A DNA stretch of 64,000 nucleotides, from assembly GCA_958448705.1 (NCBI GenBank), contig CAUDEY010000007.1, forward strand, positions 1-64,000, given 5' to 3'. This DNA comes from UMGS1322 sp900550765. Lineage in GTDB: Bacteria; Bacillota; Clostridia; Christensenellales; QALW01. Shown one piece after another: positions 53,241 through 61,866 of this stretch. The notes beneath the pieces are model-generated. The model searched no databases, was not told where the DNA came from, and saw nothing but the letters and a program-made list of their open reading frames with translations. The position numbers were made by a program, and so were the translations under genes. Within the stretch, counting starts at the first letter, position 1; each line of letters opens with the position of its first letter.

Positions 53241-53254
53241 GGAGTGAAATGAGT

Positions 53255-54796
53255 ATGAAAAAAACTTACGGAATGATTATTATGGATGGATTTGGCATCA
53301 ATCCTGATAAAACAGGAAATGCCATAGCCGCGGCCGGAACCCCCAATATCGATCGCTTGATGAATGAATATTGCTGGACGCAGATCGGTGCCAGCGGAAT
53401 GGATGTGGGTCTTCCCGACGGACAGATGGGAAACAGCGAAGTAGGACATACCAATATCGGTGCCGGCAGAATCGTGTACCAAGAGCTTACACGCATTACG
53501 AAGGCGATTGCCGACGGGGACTTCTTTGAAAACGAGGCATTCTGCAAGGCTATGGAGCATTGCCATATAAACGGCGGAAGCCTGCACCTTTTAGGGCTTT
53601 TATCCGACGGCGGTGTGCACAGTCATATCGAGCATATGTATGCGTTGGCCGAGATGGCAAAACGAAAGGGAATAGAGAAGGTATTTGTTCATTGCCTTTT
53701 GGATGGGCGTGATGTACCGCCGGCTTCGGCTGCTGATTTTATTGAAGCGGCAGAACAACGTCTTGCACAGATCGGCGTGGGGAAGATTGCAACGGTTATG
53801 GGCCGGTTTTACGGTATGGACAGAGATAACCGATGGGATCGTGTGGAGAAGGCGTATAACGCGCTGGTCCTCGGCGAGGGCATCGAGTGCATTGATCCGG
53901 CGGCTGCGGTTAGAACATCATACACGCAGATCGACGGTGACGGGAAGCATCTTACCGATGAATTCGTTTTGCCTACTGTGGTAAGGGGAACGGAAAGAAT
54001 CAAAGATGGTGACAGTGTGATCTTTTTTAATTTCCGGCCCGATCGGGCACGGGAGATTACTCGTACCTTTGTGGACGATGCTTTTGCCGGTTTTGAGCGC
54101 AAAGGCGGCAAAAAAGATGTGTTTTATGTTTGTATGACACAGTATGATGCGTCTATGCCTAATGTGGAAGTTGCTTTTAAACCGCAGACGCTGGAAAATA
54201 CTCTGGGTGAGTTTTTGGCCAAAAACGGAAAAACTCAGCTTAGAATTGCCGAAACTGAAAAATATGCGCATGTGACTTTTTTCTTTAACGGAGGCCGTGA
54301 AGTGCTGTTTGAGGGAGAAGATAGAATTCTGGTAAATTCTCCTAAGGTTTCTACTTATGATTTAAAACCGGAAATGAGTGCTTATGAGGTTTGTGATAAG
54401 GCTGTAGAGGCAATTCAAAGCGGAAAATATGATGTCATCATTCTTAACTTTGCCAATTGTGATATGGTCGGGCATACGGGCGTGTTTGAAGCAGCTGTAA
54501 AGGCGGTAAGAACGGTAGATGAGTGTGTGGGCAGAGTTGTGAATGCAATCCTTGCTACCGGCGGTAAAGCCATTATTACTGCTGATCACGGAAATGCAGA
54601 CCAAATGGTCGATACGGACGGAGTACAGCCGTTTACGGCGCATACAACCAATCCCGTGCCGTTTATTCTCGTTGACCCGGAGAATAAAAAAGCTCTTTTG
54701 CGTGAAGGCGGGCGTTTGGCGGATCTTTCGCCTACACTGTTAAAATTAATGGAAATGGAAAAGCCCGCGGAAATGACGGGAACCAGTATTGTTTAA
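53255..54796 (+). CDS. gpmI: Cofactor-independent phosphoglycerate mutase
   Basis: A 513-residue enzyme converting 3- to 2-phosphoglycerate, manganese dependent. GMIIMDGFGINPD holds the first metal aspartate, MGNSEVGHTNIGAGR the catalytic serine, HCLLDGRDVPP and ITADHGNADQM further metal ligands. An ATG at 53249 is in frame, but GGAGTG is spaced for 53255. It follows a strong terminator-like hairpin, so its level may be set by read-through. Confidence 0.95.
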   Translation: MKKTYGMIIMDGFGINPDKTGNAIAAAGTPNIDRLMNEYCWTQIGASGMDVGLPDGQMGNSEVGHTNIGAGRIVYQELTRITKAIADGDFFENEAFCKAMEHCHINGGSLHLLGLLSDGGVHSHIEHMYALAEMAKRKGIEKVFVHCLLDGRDVPPASAADFIEAAEQRLAQIGVGKIATVMGRFYGMDRDNRWDRVEKAYNALVLGEGIECIDPAAAVRTSYTQIDGDGKHLTDEFVLPTVVRGTERIKDGDSVIFFNFRPDRAREITRTFVDDAFAGFERKGGKKDVFYVCMTQYDASMPNVEVAFKPQTLENTLGEFLAKNGKTQLRIAETEKYAHVTFFFNGGREVLFEGEDRILVNSPKVSTYDLKPEMSAYEVCDKAVEAIQSGKYDVIILNFANCDMVGHTGVFEAAVKAVRTVDECVGRVVNAILATGGKAIITADHGNADQMVDTDGVQPFTAHTTNPVPFILVDPENKKALLREGGRLADLSPTLLKLMEMEKPAEMTGTSIV

Positions 54797-54804
54797 TTTT
54801 CGCC

Positions 54805-54842
54805 AAAATAACGCCAGGATATATTCCTGGCGTTATTTTTGT
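54805..54842 (+). terminator. Intrinsic terminator after gpmI
   Basis: A 14-bp stem, AAAATAACGCCAGG (54805-54818) with CCTGGCGTTATTTT (54826-54839), loop of seven, T-rich 3' side. Confidence 0.92.
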
Positions 54843-54850
54843 ATTTACAG

Positions 54851-54879
54851 TTGACAAAAAAGCTTTTATGATATAATAT
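54851..54879 (+). promoter_or_regulatory. Promoter of the DegV-family gene
   Basis: Consensus TTGACA (54851-54856) followed by TATAAT (54872-54877, 15 bases) overlapping TAATAT (54874-54879, 17 bases). Confidence 0.7.
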
Positions 54880-54956
54880 AGTATTGATAACCAGATAGCA
54901 TGTTTTTTAAAATATAAATAACATATTTTGTCATAAAAAAGGAAGGGATGGGAATC

Positions 54957-55823
54957 ATGTTAAAAATACTTTGTGATGTATGCGGTGATTTGACAATTGA
55001 ATACTGCCGGGAGAACAATATAACTATAATGCCCATGGTTTTTACGCTTGGTGGCCAGGAACAGGCATACACGCTTGAGGGGTTTAGTGCCAAAAACTTT
55101 TATGATGCAATGCGTAATGGGGCATCCAGCGGGACAAGCCAGCTCAATATACAAAATTTTATTGAATTTTTCGATCCGATTCTTGCCGAGGGCAATGATA
55201 TGATCTTTGTTTGTCTTTCTTCGGGGTTGAGCGGAAGTTATGCGAATTCTGTGGCAGCGGTGGAACAATTAAAGGAAAAATACCCCGAACGAAAGATTGC
55301 TACGATCGATTCCTTGGGGGCTTCCATGGGTGAGGGGCTTTTAACTGCTGCATTGGCGCATCGGCGTGATGAAGGCATGGAGTTTGACGAAATTGTTGCC
55401 TGGGCGGAGAAAAATAAACATCATGTGATTCATTGGTTTACGGTAGATGATTTAAAATATTTATACCGAGGCGGACGTGTTTCCAGAACCAGTGCTATTG
55501 TGGGCAGCCTGCTGAATATTAAGCCGGTACTCCAGTGCAATGCCGAGGGAAAGCTGGTGCCGGTGGAAAAGGTAAAAGGCCGCAAGCGCGCGCTGAGAGC
55601 TTTGGCTGAAAGCTTGGATCAATATGGTGAGAATATTGATGGGCAGGAGATTTTTATCAGCCATGGTGATTGCGAAGAAGATGCGCTGCTGGTTAAGGAT
55701 ATGATTGCAGAAAAATATAAGAATTGTAAATTTGTGATGGGGAATATCGGTGCGGTAATCGGCGCACATTCAGGTCCGGGGACGGTAGCGGTATTCTTTT
55801 TCGGCAAAAAGCGATTTATTTAA
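54957..55823 (+). CDS. DegV family fatty-acid-binding protein
   Basis: A 288-residue protein of the DegV/FakB family, which presents fatty acids to a kinase. LCDVCGDLTIEYC at the start, CLSSGLSGSYANS near residue 86 (the headgroup-binding serines), and DDLKYLYRGGRVSRTSAIVGSLLNIKPVL in the second domain are diagnostic. GGAAGGG is spaced for the ATG at 54957 rather than the one at 54948. No fakA kinase gene is nearby. Confidence 0.92.
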   Translation: MLKILCDVCGDLTIEYCRENNITIMPMVFTLGGQEQAYTLEGFSAKNFYDAMRNGASSGTSQLNIQNFIEFFDPILAEGNDMIFVCLSSGLSGSYANSVAAVEQLKEKYPERKIATIDSLGASMGEGLLTAALAHRRDEGMEFDEIVAWAEKNKHHVIHWFTVDDLKYLYRGGRVSRTSAIVGSLLNIKPVLQCNAEGKLVPVEKVKGRKRALRALAESLDQYGENIDGQEIFISHGDCEEDALLVKDMIAEKYKNCKFVMGNIGAVIGAHSGPGTVAVFFFGKKRFI

Positions 55824-55840
55824 TATATAAAAGAATAGAC

Positions 55841-55874
55841 CGCACAGCAGGTTCTTCTGCTGTGCGTTTTTTTT
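55841..55874 (+). terminator. Intrinsic terminator after the DegV-family gene
   Basis: CGCACAGCAG (55841-55850), loop GTTCTT, CTGCTGTGCG (55857-55866), eight T. Confidence 0.95.
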
Positions 55875-55885
55875 ACGGCCTGAGC

Positions 55886-55914
55886 TTGCAAAAAAGCTGC
55901 GGGTTTGTTATAAT
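55886..55914 (+). promoter_or_regulatory. Promoter of the DUF4282-like gene
   Basis: TTGCAA (55886-55891), 17 bases, perfect TATAAT (55909-55914). Confidence 0.8.
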
Positions 55915-55937
55915 AAAAAAGAAAGTGAGTGTATGAA

Positions 55938-56219
55938 ATGAAAATTGATTTGAAGATTGATTTAAAATCCTTATTGAGCTTAGAGCAGACCTATGGCAAA
56001 AAGTTGGTTACAGTAATCTATTATGTAATGGCAGTGGTAATTGCTGTGAATGCTGTGGTTACATTTATCGGCGGTATTGTAGATGTAGCAAACGCTCAAA
56101 TTTTTGCCGGATTAGGGAAAATTCTATTCTGTCTGCCTTTAGCGGGAGTGTATTTGCTGCTTTTACGGCTAGGTTGTGAACTTGTCAACGCTATTTTTGA
56201 ACATTGCGGCAAGGATTAA
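55938..56219 (+). CDS. Small membrane protein, DUF4282-like
   Basis: A 93-residue protein with two membrane helices (about 26-46 and 57-78). The end LLLLRLGCELVNAIFEH resembles the DUF4282 pattern, a helix ending in an R-x-x-C-E-L motif. A GTG at 55929 is in frame; the ATG at 55938 is preferred though the ribosome binding site (GTGAGTG) is weak. Own promoter. Function unknown. Confidence 0.7.
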   Translation: MKIDLKIDLKSLLSLEQTYGKKLVTVIYYVMAVVIAVNAVVTFIGGIVDVANAQIFAGLGKILFCLPLAGVYLLLLRLGCELVNAIFEHCGKD

Positions 56220-56360
56220 GGCTGCAGAAAATAACAATTGAAGTACTTAATATTATGGGTTAATCGGTTTCTGTTGCTGAACTATTTTTTGAATTTGGAC
56301 GGTGCAGGAAGAAATGCCGAGTTTATACAGAGCTTTTTTCTTTTAAAAAGGAAAAAATGC

Positions 56361-56389
56361 TTGACAAATCAGGAGGAATACCGTATTAT
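56361..56389 (+). promoter_or_regulatory. Promoter of rplM-rpsI
   Basis: Consensus TTGACA (56361-56366), 17 bases, TATTAT (56384-56389). The 140 bases before it hold nothing I can identify. Confidence 0.82.
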
Positions 56390-56433
56390 AATTAAGCTTG
56401 TATAAAAGTAATTAAAAAGTTGGAGGTAGTGCT

Positions 56434-56862
56434 ATGAAATCTTTTGTCGCAAAACCCGCGGATATCGAGCGCAAATGGTATGTTATCGATGCAAACGGGC
56501 AGACGCTTGGCAGATTAGCTTCTCAGGTAGCTATGATTCTGCGCGGCAAACACAAGCCTATTTATACGCCTCATGTTGATTGCGGTGACCATGTGATCGT
56601 TATCAATGCGGACAAGGTTGTGCTTACCGGAAAAAAACTGGACCAGAAGGTTTATTACAGATATAGCGGATATATCGGCGGCCTTAAGGAAACCAGCGCA
56701 CGCGATATGCTTGCAAATAAACCTGAAAAAATGGTGTATGAGGCCGTAAAAGGTATGATGCCCAAAAACTCCTTAGGCAGACAGATGCTTACGAAACTTC
56801 GCGTTTATAAGGGTGCCGAGCACGAGCATGCAGCTCAAAAGCCGGAAGCCTACGCACTTTGA
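56434..56862 (+). CDS. rplM: 50S ribosomal protein L13
   Basis: A 142-residue L13 with KWYVIDANGQTLGRLASQVA, GDHVIVINADKVVLTGKK, YYRYSGYIGGLKE and GMMPKNSLGRQMLTKLRVY. Behind TTGGAGGT. First gene of the L13-S9 operon. Confidence 0.98.
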   Translation: MKSFVAKPADIERKWYVIDANGQTLGRLASQVAMILRGKHKPIYTPHVDCGDHVIVINADKVVLTGKKLDQKVYYRYSGYIGGLKETSARDMLANKPEKMVYEAVKGMMPKNSLGRQMLTKLRVYKGAEHEHAAQKPEAYAL

Positions 56863-56880
56863 TAGGAGGAAGTTTGTATT

Positions 56881-57276
56881 ATGGCAGCTAAAGTTCAGTT
56901 CTGGGGCACCGGCAGACGGAAAAAGGCCGTAGCAAGGGTAAGACTTGTTGCTGGCAAGGGTGCAATTATTGTAAATAAGCGGGATCTTGATGAATATTTT
57001 GGTCTTGAAACCTTAAAGACCATCGTTCGTCAGCCGCTGGAAGCAACGGATAATTTGGGGAAATTTGACGTTCTTGTAAATGTTAAGGGCGGCGGTTTTA
57101 CTGGGCAGGCAGGTGCTATTCGCCACGGCATTGCTCGTGCGCTTGTAAAAGCAGATGAGAATACGAAGCCTGTGCTGAAGAAGGCCGGATTCCTGACTCG
57201 CGATCCGAGAATGAAAGAGCGTAAGAAGTACGGCTTGAAGGCCGCGCGTCGCGCACCGCAGTTCTCCAAGAGATAA
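56881..57276 (+). CDS. rpsI: 30S ribosomal protein S9
   Basis: A 131-residue S9: WGTGRRKKAVARVRLV at the start, RQPLEATDNLGKFDV, GGGFTGQAGAIRHGIARAL and the basic end KAARRAPQFSKR whose last arginine reaches the P-site tRNA. 18 bases after rplM. Confidence 0.98.
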   Translation: MAAKVQFWGTGRRKKAVARVRLVAGKGAIIVNKRDLDEYFGLETLKTIVRQPLEATDNLGKFDVLVNVKGGGFTGQAGAIRHGIARALVKADENTKPVLKKAGFLTRDPRMKERKKYGLKAARRAPQFSKR

Positions 57277-57284
57277 GTCAAAAG

Positions 57285-57326
57285 AAGATATTTTTCTTTT
57301 AACAGAGAAAAATATCTTTTCTTTTT
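57285..57326 (+). terminator. Intrinsic terminator after rpsI
   Basis: AAGATATTTTTCT (57285-57297) pairs perfectly with AGAAAAATATCTT (57306-57318), followed by TTCTTTTT. Confidence 0.88.
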
Positions 57327-57379
57327 ATTGTGGATGTATGCGGCAGCATTTAAAGGACTGATACGATTCTTTTTGCCGC

Positions 57380-57408
57380 TTGACTTTTAAAATAAGACCC
57401 TTTATAAT
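57380..57408 (+). promoter_or_regulatory. Promoter of the acetyltransferase gene
   Basis: TTGACT (57380-57385), 17 bases, TATAAT (57403-57408). Confidence 0.83.
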
Positions 57409-57451
57409 GATAGCACTTAAAATTTATGTGTTTTAAAAGGTGTGTTCTTGA

Positions 57452-58087
57452 ATGAGGGAAGAAGAAAAAATAAAAGCGGGAATATTATTCGATCCGTCCG
57501 ATCCGAAATTAAAAGCGATAAAACGGAAAACGCATAATTTGAATTTGGATTATAACAGTACGTATGAAGAGGACATTGAAAAGAGAGGATCGATTCTTTT
57601 GCAGATCCTCAGTGAATTTGGCGAAGGCAGCTTTATACAGGGGCCTGTTGCATTTCATTATGGCTGCCATACAAAGATAGGAAAAAATTTTTTTGGGAAT
57701 TTTCATCTCACAATTCAAGATGATGCGGAAGTTACGATCGGTGATAACTGTAACTTTGGACCGAATGTAACGATTGTGACGCCGGTGCATCCTATGATAG
57801 CGGAGGAGCGGCGGGAGATGATGACGGCGGATGGCAAGAAAAAGCATCTTTGTTATGCAAAGCCTGTGCATATCGGAAATGACTGTTGGTTGGGTGCTTC
57901 GGTGACGGTTTGTCCTGGGGTGACTATTGGAGACAATTGCGTGATTAGAGCGGGGAGTGTCGTAACAAGGGATATTCCAGCCAATAGTTTTGCAGCCGGC
58001 GTACCGTGCCGCGTGATACGTGAGATAACCAAAGCCGACAGTATGCAGTACAAGCCGGAAATACTGGCGGATAATACGGTGCTGTAG
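57452..58087 (+). CDS. Maltose/galactoside O-acetyltransferase-like hexapeptide enzyme
   Basis: A 211-residue left-handed beta-helix acetyltransferase of the Maa/LacA type. The N-terminal helical segment (KAGILFDPSDPKLKAIK) is the maltose acetyltransferase cap; the helix carries VTIVTPVHPM, in which the histidine is catalytic, and HIGNDCWLGASVTVCPGVTIGDN. It acetylates a sugar hydroxyl, acceptor unknown. AAAAGGTG precedes the ATG. Single-gene unit. Confidence 0.9.
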   Translation: MREEEKIKAGILFDPSDPKLKAIKRKTHNLNLDYNSTYEEDIEKRGSILLQILSEFGEGSFIQGPVAFHYGCHTKIGKNFFGNFHLTIQDDAEVTIGDNCNFGPNVTIVTPVHPMIAEERREMMTADGKKKHLCYAKPVHIGNDCWLGASVTVCPGVTIGDNCVIRAGSVVTRDIPANSFAAGVPCRVIREITKADSMQYKPEILADNTVL

Positions 58088-58143
58088 CAAAGATTCGCAG
58101 CGTTTTTGCTGCCGGCGGCAGATGTGCGAGCTCGTTTTTTAAT

Positions 58144-58176
58144 TAAAAAAGACTTTGAAGTATCAAAGTCTTTTTT
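58144..58176. terminator. Bidirectional terminator
   Basis: AAAAAAGACTTTGA and TCAAAGTCTTTTTT around AGTA, between the convergent acetyltransferase and ybaK genes. Confidence 0.92.
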
Positions 58177-58194
58177 GATTGCTTTGCTATCCTT

Positions 58195-58659
58195 TTAAAG
58201 CGGTACAGTCTGCGCGCCTAAATAGGTAAGCAAAGCCATACTGTTTATGCATAAAGCACAGCCGCGGGTACCGGCGGAGATGTATACGGTTTCCTTTTGA
58301 TTGATAGAAGCATCAAAAAAGGTAGGAAACCGTTTTTTCATGCCGATGGGGGAACATCCTCCGCGGATATAACCTGTAACGCTTGGCAGTTCTTTTACGT
58401 GTATCATTTCTGCACTTTTATCGCCTAAAGCAGCGGCAGCTTTTTTTAGATCGAGTTCTTTGTTTACTGGAATACAACATACAAAGTATCCTTTTTTGCT
58501 GCTTCGGAGTACTAAAGTTTTAAAAAATTGTTCCGGCGGAATCTGTAAAAATGCAGCGGCATGCAGGCCCGAGAGGTCCTTTTCATCGTATTCATATTCA
58601 ACTGAAACATATGGAATTTTTGCTGCATCCAGCAGGCGCATAGCGTTTGTTTTTATCAT
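58195..58659 (-). CDS. ybaK: Cys-tRNA deacylase YbaK/EbsC
   Basis: A 154-residue editing enzyme that hydrolyses Cys-tRNAPro. KTLVLRSSKKGYFVCCIPVNKELDLKKAA holds the conserved lysine, and GYIRGGCSPIGMKKRFPTFFD and SAGTRGCALCINS are the family's glycine turns. Its ATG is one base after the hppA stop, behind TTGGAG, so it is cotranscribed with hppA. Confidence 0.92.
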   Translation of the reverse strand: MIKTNAMRLLDAAKIPYVSVEYEYDEKDLSGLHAAAFLQIPPEQFFKTLVLRSSKKGYFVCCIPVNKELDLKKAAAALGDKSAEMIHVKELPSVTGYIRGGCSPIGMKKRFPTFFDASINQKETVYISAGTRGCALCINSMALLTYLGAQTVPL

Positions 58660-58660
58660 A

Positions 58661-60823
58661 TCAACTCCAAATCCAAGGAATGAGAGCTAAAAAAGGCGCA
58701 AATACAATGGAAATTGTAGATAAAAGCTTGATTAAAATATTGATAGAGGGACCAGAGGTATCTTTAAAAGGATCGCCTACGGTATCGCCCACGACTGCTG
58801 CTTTATGCGCATCGGATCCTTTGCCGCCGTACTGGCCGGTTTCAATGTGTTTTTTTGCATTATCCCAGGCTCCGCCGCTGTTGGCCATCATAATCGCCAG
58901 AACAAATCCGCTGGCTGCTGCGCCGGAAAGCATAGCGACTACGGCTTCAAACCCTAAAAGGACCGCAACCAAAATGGGAGCCGCGATGGCGATAATTCCG
59001 GGAATGATCATATATTTTTGTGAAGCTCCCGTACAAATGCTGACGCAGCGTTCATAGTCCGGTTCGGTGCTGCCATCCATAATTCCTTTGATTTCTTTAA
59101 ACTGACGCCGGACTTCAAGCACTACTTTTTCTGCGGCCTTTCCTACGGCGGACATGGTAACCGCCGAGAATACAAACGGGAGAACAACGCCTACAAAAAG
59201 CCCGATTAGTACGCGAGGATCCAGCAGACTTACCCCGAAGGTAAACGTATCCGGCGCTAATTGCGCAGCCAAAGTTTTGATTGTGTGTGCAAATGCGGAA
59301 AGCAATGTGATGGCTGTAAGAGCTGCAGAGCCGATCGCAAACCCTTTACCGGTAGCGGCAGTCGTGTTGCCTAAGGAATCCAATGCGTCAGTCCGTTCAC
59401 GGACAAATTCAGGCTGGTGCGTCATTTCGGCAATTCCTCCGGCATTATCGGCAACGGGACCGTATGCATCGGTGGCAAGGGTGATCCCTAAAGTGGAAAG
59501 CATCCCTACGGCTGCAATCCCTACGCCGAATAGTCCCATTTCTATATTTGTCCACTGGAACCCGGCAGTGATAAAATAACTTAAGAAGATTACTGCGCCT
59601 ACGATCAGTACGGGAATCAAGGTAGAAAGCATTCCTAAAGACAGACCGTCAATAATTACCGTAGCGGGGCCGGTTTTTCCGGAACTGGCCAAACGGCGGG
59701 TAGGTCTATAGCTTGCAGAAGTATAGTATTCGGTAAAGAAGCCGATGGCAATTCCGCCAATTAGACCGGAAAGCATCGCAATAAATAAATACCAAAAATT
59801 AAATTTGCTGCCGTTTGTCGGTATCGTGTTGCCCATAACGGCCCAAATGATAAAGAAAGAAGCAATGACCATTAAGCCTGCAGCAACGTAAGTGCCCTTG
59901 CGCAGTGCGCCTAAGAGCTTTTTCTGATCCGTGGAATCACCGGTACGAACGAAAAAAGATCCTACGATGGAAGCAAGGATACCGGCCGCGGCCAGGAGAA
60001 AGGGAAGTGCAAAGGCATTCATGGAATTAAAAGCAAATACGCCTAAAGCTGCAGCGGATATGATGGCACCGATATAGCTTTCATATAAATCGGCTCCCAT
60101 CCCGGCAACATCCCCTACATTATCCCCTACGTTATCAGCGATAACAGCGGGATTGCGCGGATCATCTTCGGGAATTCCCACTTCAACTTTTCCTACCAAA
60201 TCAGCGCCTACATCGGCTGCTTTGGTAAAGATGCCGCCGCCTACTCTTGCAAACAGCGCCATAGAGGAGGCGCCCATCCCAAAGGTAAGCATAATAGGCG
60301 CAATTTGCGCAGCTTCGGTATAGCCGCAGCCGAACCGCAGGATGCAGTACCAGATACCGGTGTCCAGCATTCCCAGTCCTACGACGACCAGTCCCATGAC
60401 AAGACCGCTTTTAAAGGCAGTGCGCAGGCCGGAGTTTAAACTGTTTTTAGCAGAAACTACGGTCCGGCAATTGGAAACGGTAGCGATCTTCATACCTAAA
60501 AAACCCGAAAGGCCTGAAAAAATACCGCCGGATAAAAAGGCAAAGGGAGTCTCCCAGTAAACGCTTTGTGCAAGCGCCCCGTCATGTACTGTTTTGGCAA
60601 TTGCAGTGAGGATGAGCAGCAGGATAAATACAACGCCGAAAAAAATGATTACCGTTTTATATTGTTTTTTTAAAAAAGCGTTGGCACCTTTGCGCACGAT
60701 TGCGGAAATTCGTTTGACATCTTCGTTCCCGGAATCCATTTTTAGAATACTTTTTGCAGTAAAAGCGGCAAAAAGCAGGGCCAGTAGAGCTACGGCAGGG
60801 ACAAGAAGCATTATTTTATCCAT
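58661..60823 (-). CDS. hppA: Membrane-bound pyrophosphatase, probably sodium-pumping
   Basis: A 720-residue protein with about 16 membrane helices that couples pyrophosphate hydrolysis to ion export. DVGADLVGKVE (about 204-214) and DNVGDNVGDVAGMGADLYESY bind magnesium-pyrophosphate. The glutamate in ADLYESY is placed as in Na+-pumping enzymes, while plant-type H+ pumps have it four residues later. GNTTAATGKG with alanine, not lysine, marks the potassium-dependent class. Two ATG codons (60826 and 60823) follow GGAAAGGA; I prefer the second for spacing. Own promoter. Confidence 0.94.
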   Translation of the reverse strand: MDKIMLLVPAVALLALLFAAFTAKSILKMDSGNEDVKRISAIVRKGANAFLKKQYKTVIIFFGVVFILLLILTAIAKTVHDGALAQSVYWETPFAFLSGGIFSGLSGFLGMKIATVSNCRTVVSAKNSLNSGLRTAFKSGLVMGLVVVGLGMLDTGIWYCILRFGCGYTEAAQIAPIMLTFGMGASSMALFARVGGGIFTKAADVGADLVGKVEVGIPEDDPRNPAVIADNVGDNVGDVAGMGADLYESYIGAIISAAALGVFAFNSMNAFALPFLLAAAGILASIVGSFFVRTGDSTDQKKLLGALRKGTYVAAGLMVIASFFIIWAVMGNTIPTNGSKFNFWYLFIAMLSGLIGGIAIGFFTEYYTSASYRPTRRLASSGKTGPATVIIDGLSLGMLSTLIPVLIVGAVIFLSYFITAGFQWTNIEMGLFGVGIAAVGMLSTLGITLATDAYGPVADNAGGIAEMTHQPEFVRERTDALDSLGNTTAATGKGFAIGSAALTAITLLSAFAHTIKTLAAQLAPDTFTFGVSLLDPRVLIGLFVGVVLPFVFSAVTMSAVGKAAEKVVLEVRRQFKEIKGIMDGSTEPDYERCVSICTGASQKYMIIPGIIAIAAPILVAVLLGFEAVVAMLSGAAASGFVLAIMMANSGGAWDNAKKHIETGQYGGKGSDAHKAAVVGDTVGDPFKDTSGPSINILIKLLSTISIVFAPFLALIPWIWS

Positions 60824-60880
60824 CATACATTCCTTTCCATTGCTTTGCATATTTGCAGGATTTTGCGTTTAAGTATTCAT

Positions 60881-60909
60881 ATTATATCTTTTTTTGCGGA
60901 TTCGGTCAA
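60881..60909 (-). promoter_or_regulatory. Promoter of hppA-ybaK
   Basis: On the minus strand TTGACC (60909-60904), 17 bases, perfect TATAAT (60886-60881). Confidence 0.87.
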
Positions 60910-60960
60910 ACAATTTAGTGCTTTTTTAAAAGTTTAGGGTCGGATTTATGCAAAATTCAG

Positions 60961-61065
60961 CTATTTTTTTATTTCGTACCAGATCGCGACGGCTGCAACG
61001 ATACAGCAAAATACCACGCATAGAATAAACAGCCAGTATACGTTGGTTGAAACAGTTTGCATCAT
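60961..61065 (-). CDS. 34-residue single-helix membrane peptide
   Basis: A tiny gene: two ATG codons (61065 and 61062), 34 codons and TAG. The peptide starts MMQTVSTN, has one hydrophobic helix (about 9-29: V-Y-W-L-F-I-L-C-V-V-F and on, three cysteines in it) and ends WYEIKK, inside-positive. Support comes from AAAGGAAAG about ten bases upstream and a near-consensus promoter. It lies 137 bases ahead of hppA on the same strand, but hppA has its own promoter. No family recognised. It could be a small subunit or regulator of a membrane complex, possibly HppA; that is speculation. Confidence 0.6.
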   Translation of the reverse strand: MMQTVSTNVYWLFILCVVFCCIVAAVAIWYEIKK

Positions 61066-61096
61066 ACCACTTCTTTCCTTTTAATTTATATATAAT

Positions 61097-61125
61097 ATAG
61101 TACATAAGAAACTGCGGGTTGTCAA
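61097..61125 (-). promoter_or_regulatory. Promoter of the 34-residue peptide gene
   Basis: On the minus strand consensus TTGACA (61125-61120), 17 bases, TACTAT (61102-61097). Diverges from the promoter at 61150. Confidence 0.78.
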
Positions 61126-61149
61126 TCATAAACCATAAAGATTACAATC

Positions 61150-61179
61150 TTGACGAAAAAGCGTTGGATAATGTATAAT
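61150..61179 (+). promoter_or_regulatory. Promoter of the 61211-63442 gene string
   Basis: TTGACG (61150-61155), 18 bases, TATAAT (61174-61179). Confidence 0.75.
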
Positions 61180-61210
61180 ATTTATATATATTGAAAAAGG
61201 AGAAATTTCT

Positions 61211-61849
61211 GTGCTTAAAACGAAATATTCTACAGCGATGTGGGCAACGTCAATTTTGGCGCTCCTTTCGGCGCTGGGTACTTTTTTTGCGTTGCTGTAT
61301 TTTAATTTTCTGCATGCGTTGCTGGGCAAGTGGACGATTGCCGCCGTATTGGTCGGACCGATCCTTGCAGTTGCCGTGCTTATATATGCGGCGGTAAAAA
61401 TTTTTAAAAAGCGGGAAAATGCATTTTTTATTCCATCGTTTCTTGCGATTATAGGATGTCTGTTGGTTTTTTTCCTTGCTGACAGTGCCTCTCTTTCAAA
61501 AATTGAAACAGATTATTTAAAGCATGAAACCGATTTTTCTAAAGCGGTGGCCGATCTGAAGGAGGAATATATTACAGTTTCAGGAGATTCGCTTTTGATA
61601 CAGGAGGGAGTTTTTCCGCTGGAGAATGAAGCGCTGGAAAGTACGATTCCTGAAAAAAGAGTACAGATCATTAAAATTGATGATTTTCACACGATATTTT
61701 ACTTTATTGCTTTGGATACGGATAATCGAACCGAAGGGTATGTGTATGTGCCGGATGATTTGTATCCCCGTGAATGGGACGATTCGGCTACCTGGAGTGA
61801 GCCGTTGGATATCAACAGCAAATGGTGGTATATTTGCCTGTATAAATAA
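61211..61849 (+). CDS. Membrane protein of unknown function
   Basis: A 212-residue protein with three membrane helices in the first 95 residues and a C-terminal soluble domain (about 100-212) with a W/Y-rich end (WSEPLDINSKWWYICLYK). The start is a GTG behind AAGGAG (61197-61202). I recognise no family. First gene of a string of three; its stop overlaps an ATG of the next frame. Confidence 0.75.
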   Translation: MLKTKYSTAMWATSILALLSALGTFFALLYFNFLHALLGKWTIAAVLVGPILAVAVLIYAAVKIFKKRENAFFIPSFLAIIGCLLVFFLADSASLSKIETDYLKHETDFSKAVADLKEEYITVSGDSLLIQEGVFPLENEALESTIPEKRVQIIKIDDFHTIFYFIALDTDNRTEGYVYVPDDLYPREWDDSATWSEPLDINSKWWYICLYK

Positions 61850-61866
61850 TGCAGAAGGAGCAAAAT

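Noticed and set aside
60926..61129. A 67-residue minus-strand frame overlapping the 34-residue peptide gene.
   Set aside because: It would have to start upstream of the predicted promoter's transcription start and has no ribosome binding site; the 34-residue frame has both a promoter and a ribosome binding site.
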